Shown here: one piece after another, positions 4,438-5,844 of the stretch
Position numbering within the stretch: position 1 is the stretch's first letter
How the letters are laid out: each line of letters begins with the position of its first letter
NCBI GenBank assembly: GCA_947177545.1
Contig: CAMWVF010000082.1
Coordinates: 1 to 5,844, forward strand
Direction of reading: 5' to 3'
Source: an uncultured Clostridia bacterium
GTDB lineage: Bacteria > Bacillota > Clostridia > Oscillospirales > Ruminococcaceae
Length of the DNA stretch: 5,844 nt
Translations under genes and position numbers: made by a program
Notes under the pieces: model-generated
Database searches by the model: none
What the model saw: the letters and a program-made list of their open reading frames with translations, nothing else
Told to the model about the DNA's origin: nothing

Positions 4438-4992
4438 TTAACCGAAGTATCTCTTGAGAAGACCCTCGAATGCGCAGCCGTGACGAGCCTCGTCCTTAGC
4501 CATTTCGTGAACTGTGTCGTGGATAGCGTCAAGGTTCATCTGCTTAGCCTTTGCAGCCAGCTTCAGCTTGCCCTCGCAAGCTCCGTTTTCAGCCATAACA
4601 CGCATTTCAAGATTTTTCTTTGTTGAAGGTGTTACAACATCGCCCAGAAGCTCCGCAAACTTAGCAGCGTGCTCTGCTTCCTCGTAAGCAGCCTTTTCAT
4701 AGTACTGACCAACTTCGGGATAGCCCTCGCGGAAAGCAACTCTTGCCATTGCAAGGTACATACCAACCTCGGTGCACTCACCCATAAAATTCTGATTGAG
4801 ACCCTCGAGGATTTCCTCGTCAGCGCCGTCCTTGCCGATGCCTACAACGTGCTGGCAAGCCCAGCTAAGCTTGTCCTGTGCAGCTTCATTGAACTTTGAA
4901 GCGGGAGCCTTACACTGGGGACATTTGAAATCAGCGGGGAGGGACTCGCCCTCATAAACATAACCACATACGGAACATACAAACTTCTTCAT
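4438..4992 (-). CDS. rbr: Reverse rubrerythrin (N-terminal rubredoxin, diiron peroxidase)
   Basis: This 184-residue cytoplasmic protein reduces hydrogen peroxide (and, in characterised clostridial homologues, oxygen) with electrons delivered through rubredoxin-type iron. The rubredoxin domain comes first: Cys6-x2-Cys9-Gly and Cys24-Pro-x-Cys27. A four-helix ferritin-like domain follows with candidate diiron ligands Glu72 ([12 protein letters not shown]), Glu105-x2-His108 (EEAEHA), Glu135 and/or Glu140, and Glu168-x2-His171 (DEARHG). Classical rubrerythrin has the domains in the opposite order, hence reverse rubrerythrin (revRbr/rubperoxin of Clostridium acetobutylicum, there PerR-regulated). 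The gene has a perfect AGGAGGA eight bases before the ATG, a consensus extended -10 promoter overlapped by a palindrome, and a strong terminator, so it is probably monocistronic and highly expressed. The length is normal and all key ligands are present. Confidence 0.97.
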   Translation of the reverse strand: MKKFVCSVCGYVYEGESLPADFKCPQCKAPASKFNEAAQDKLSWACQHVVGIGKDGADEEILEGLNQNFMGECTEVGMYLAMARVAFREGYPEVGQYYEKAAYEEAEHAAKFAELLGDVVTPSTKKNLEMRVMAENGACEGKLKLAAKAKQMNLDAIHDTVHEMAKDEARHGCAFEGLLKRYFG

Positions 4993-5000
4993 AATGATAG

Positions 5001-5007
5001 TCCTCCT
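5001..5007 (-). promoter_or_regulatory. Rubrerythrin ribosome binding site
   Basis: On the minus strand AGGAGGA lies 8 bases before the ATG at 4992. It is close to a full anti-Shine-Dalgarno match and fits a highly expressed stress protein. Confidence 0.85.
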
Positions 5008-5021
5008 GAATAAAAATTTTG

Positions 5022-5039
5022 ATGCTTTAATTATAGCAT
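5022..5039. promoter_or_regulatory. 18-bp palindrome over the rubrerythrin -10, candidate operator
   Basis: ATGCTTTAATTATAGCAT is self-complementary at eight of nine base pairs. It covers the -10 hexamer and reaches about the predicted transcription start, where a bound repressor would block initiation. Homologous genes in Clostridium are under the peroxide repressor PerR, but this sequence does not fit the 7-1-7 Fur/PerR consensus well, so the factor is unknown. Confidence 0.45.
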
Positions 5040-5057
5040 TATTTTCTTAAATGTCAA
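5030..5057 (-). promoter_or_regulatory. Rubrerythrin promoter, consensus with extended -10
   Basis: On the minus strand TTGACA (5052-5057) and TATAAT (5030-5035) are both perfect, 16 bp apart. TG stands one base before the -10 (TGC-TATAAT), giving an extended -10. The start is predicted near 5023, with a leader of about 30 bases. Such a strong core promoter usually needs repression. Confidence 0.85.
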
Positions 5058-5062
5058 TGCGA

Positions 5063-5083
5063 TAATTAATAATTAATAATTAA
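5063..5083. repeat. AT-rich 7-bp tandem repeat, right copy
   Basis: TAATTAA is repeated three times without error, then CAATT follows. It is the same unit, inverted, as the array at 7-27. The array lies just upstream of the rubrerythrin -35 hexamer, where an AT-rich UP-like element could also raise promoter strength. Confidence 0.6.
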
Positions 5084-5102
5084 CAATTTTTCATTATTAA
5101 TT
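5071..5102. repeat. 10-bp AT-only inverted repeat after the clp stop
   Basis: AATTAATAAT (5071-5080) pairs with ATTATTAATT (5093-5102) across 12 bases. It lies 7 bases past the clp stop codon on the minus strand. The stem has no G-C pairs and no T run follows in that direction, so it is a poor terminator and clp messages could read into the rubrerythrin gene. Confidence 0.4.
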
Positions 5103-5108
5103 TATTTG

Positions 5109-5844
5109 TCATTCTGTTTGCTTTTGCAATTGAGACACATTCAGACCGATTTCACCGTTTTTCCAGATGACTAAAGCCTTGTCCCCTTTTTTGACAGTGC
5201 CGTCAAGAATGTTTTTCGACAGCATGCTTTCCACCGCAGAAGTAATATTTCTCCGCAGCTTTCTTGCGCCGGTTCTGTCCATGCTTTCGGCGGCAATGCT
5301 CTCTATCGCCTTGTCGCTGAACTCCACGGATATCTCCATCGCCTCCGCCCGCTTCTGTAGGCCGCTTAAAAGCTTCCTTGCGATTGCGCCAAGCTCCGCC
5401 TTGCCCAAACGGTTGAACACGATAATTTCGTCCAGTCTGCCGATAAGCTCGGGACGGAACGTTTTACGCACGGCTTTAACAACGTCCCTGTGGATATTCT
5501 CGTCATTAGTACTGTCGCTGCCGCCGAAGCCGAGAGCGTTTTTTTCGGTTATAAGCTCAGCCCCGATATTGGAGGTGAGAATTATAACGCTGCTGCGGAA
5601 GCTGACTTTCCTGCCCGAATTGTCAGTGAGAATACCGTCCTCCATTATCTGCAAAAGAATGTTGCTCACGTCGCTGTGGGCTTTTTCAATTTCGTCGAAC
5701 AGTACTACGCTGTATGGCTTTTTGCGAACCTTTTCAGTAAGCTGTCCCCCCTCGTCGCAGCCCGCATATCCGGGAGGCGCGCCGATAAGCTTGCTGACAC
5801 TGTGCTTCTCCATATATTCGGACATATCAAACCGTATCAAAGAC
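5109..5844 (-). CDS. ClpC/ClpA-type AAA+ unfoldase, C-terminal part (5' end outside window)
   Basis: These 245 codons are the end of a Clp/Hsp100 ATPase that unfolds proteins and threads them into the ClpP protease. The fragment starts inside the second AAA+ module, just after where Walker A should lie, with RFDMSEYMEKHSVSKLIGAP. Counting from the first whole codon, the pore loop GYAG is at 25-28, Walker B (VVLFDE) ends with Asp50-Glu51, and sensor 1 TSN is at 90-92. An LGF at 104-106 suits the ClpP-docking loop that ClpC and ClpA have and ClpB lacks. The arginine finger is Arg136 (FRPELIGRLDE) and sensor 2 is GAR at 192-194, followed by the small D2 domain and a short tail. All expected motifs of this half are intact, so nothing suggests a pseudogene. 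ClpC is the best guess because of the LGF and the Gram-positive context, but the N-terminal and middle domains needed to decide are not in the window. Confidence 0.92.
   Translation of the reverse strand, partial: SLIRFDMSEYMEKHSVSKLIGAPPGYAGCDEGGQLTEKVRKKPYSVVLFDEIEKAHSDVSNILLQIMEDGILTDNSGRKVSFRSSVIILTSNIGAELITEKNALGFGGSDSTNDENIHRDVVKAVRKTFRPELIGRLDEIIVFNRLGKAELGAIARKLLSGLQKRAEAMEISVEFSDKAIESIAAESMDRTGARKLRRNITSAVESMLSKNILDGTVKKGDKALVIWKNGEIGLNVSQLQKQTE

Noticed and set aside
5081..5088. Rex (redox) operator half-site TTGTTAA upstream of rubrerythrin
   Set aside because: Only one half of the TTGTTAA-N4-TTAACAA site is present, and the same string arises from the AT heptad array at 18-24.
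1..5844. tRNA, rRNA, CRISPR array, insertion sequence or attachment site
   Set aside because: No cloverleaf, rRNA core, spaced repeat array, transposase frame or target-site duplication was seen on either strand.

Overview
The window looks like a chromosomal segment of a moderately low-GC anaerobic Firmicute, most likely a Clostridia/Oscillospiraceae member of the Ruminococcus type. This is inferred from gene content and style: an N-terminal-rubredoxin (reverse) rubrerythrin, an aldo/keto reductase carrying two 4Fe-4S motifs, a LysM-G5-M23 cell-wall peptidase, a Bacillus-type MazF, strong AGGAGG-like ribosome binding sites and AT-rich intergenic DNA. No species can be named from the sequence.

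Layout from left to right. Positions 1-298 hold an AT-rich heptad repeat, a terminator-like hairpin and the ribosome binding site of mazF, but no antitoxin gene. mazF (299-673, +) is a complete toxin endoribonuclease gene with a good terminator behind it. The gap 674-1146 is unusually rich in signals. It has a full-consensus promoter on the minus strand pointing back into mazF, many TGTAAC hexamers partly arranged as TGTWAH-N5-TGTWAH direct repeats (the published WalR box), a long inverted repeat and the promoter of the next gene. A membrane-anchored M23 endopeptidase with LysM and G5 domains (1147-3054, +) follows, ending in a long two-tier terminator. An Fe-S aldo/keto reductase (3225-4373, +) has its own promoter. 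It converges, through a shared bidirectional terminator, with a reverse rubrerythrin (4438-4992, -) that has a consensus extended -10 promoter overlapped by an 18-bp palindrome. The right edge is the C-terminal half of the second AAA+ module of a ClpC/ClpA-type unfoldase (5109-5844, -), cut by the window.

The five genes do not form one operon: each complete gene has its own promoter or terminator signals. Functionally they fall into stress response (mazF, clp), envelope growth (M23) and redox/oxygen defence (aldo/keto reductase, rubrerythrin). The part most worth a second look is 650-1090. Putative WalR sites there lie both at the start of the wall-hydrolase transcript and directly upstream of the antisense promoter behind mazF, so one cell-wall regulator could affect both. 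That link is inference; the boxes and promoter hexamers are visible in the sequence.
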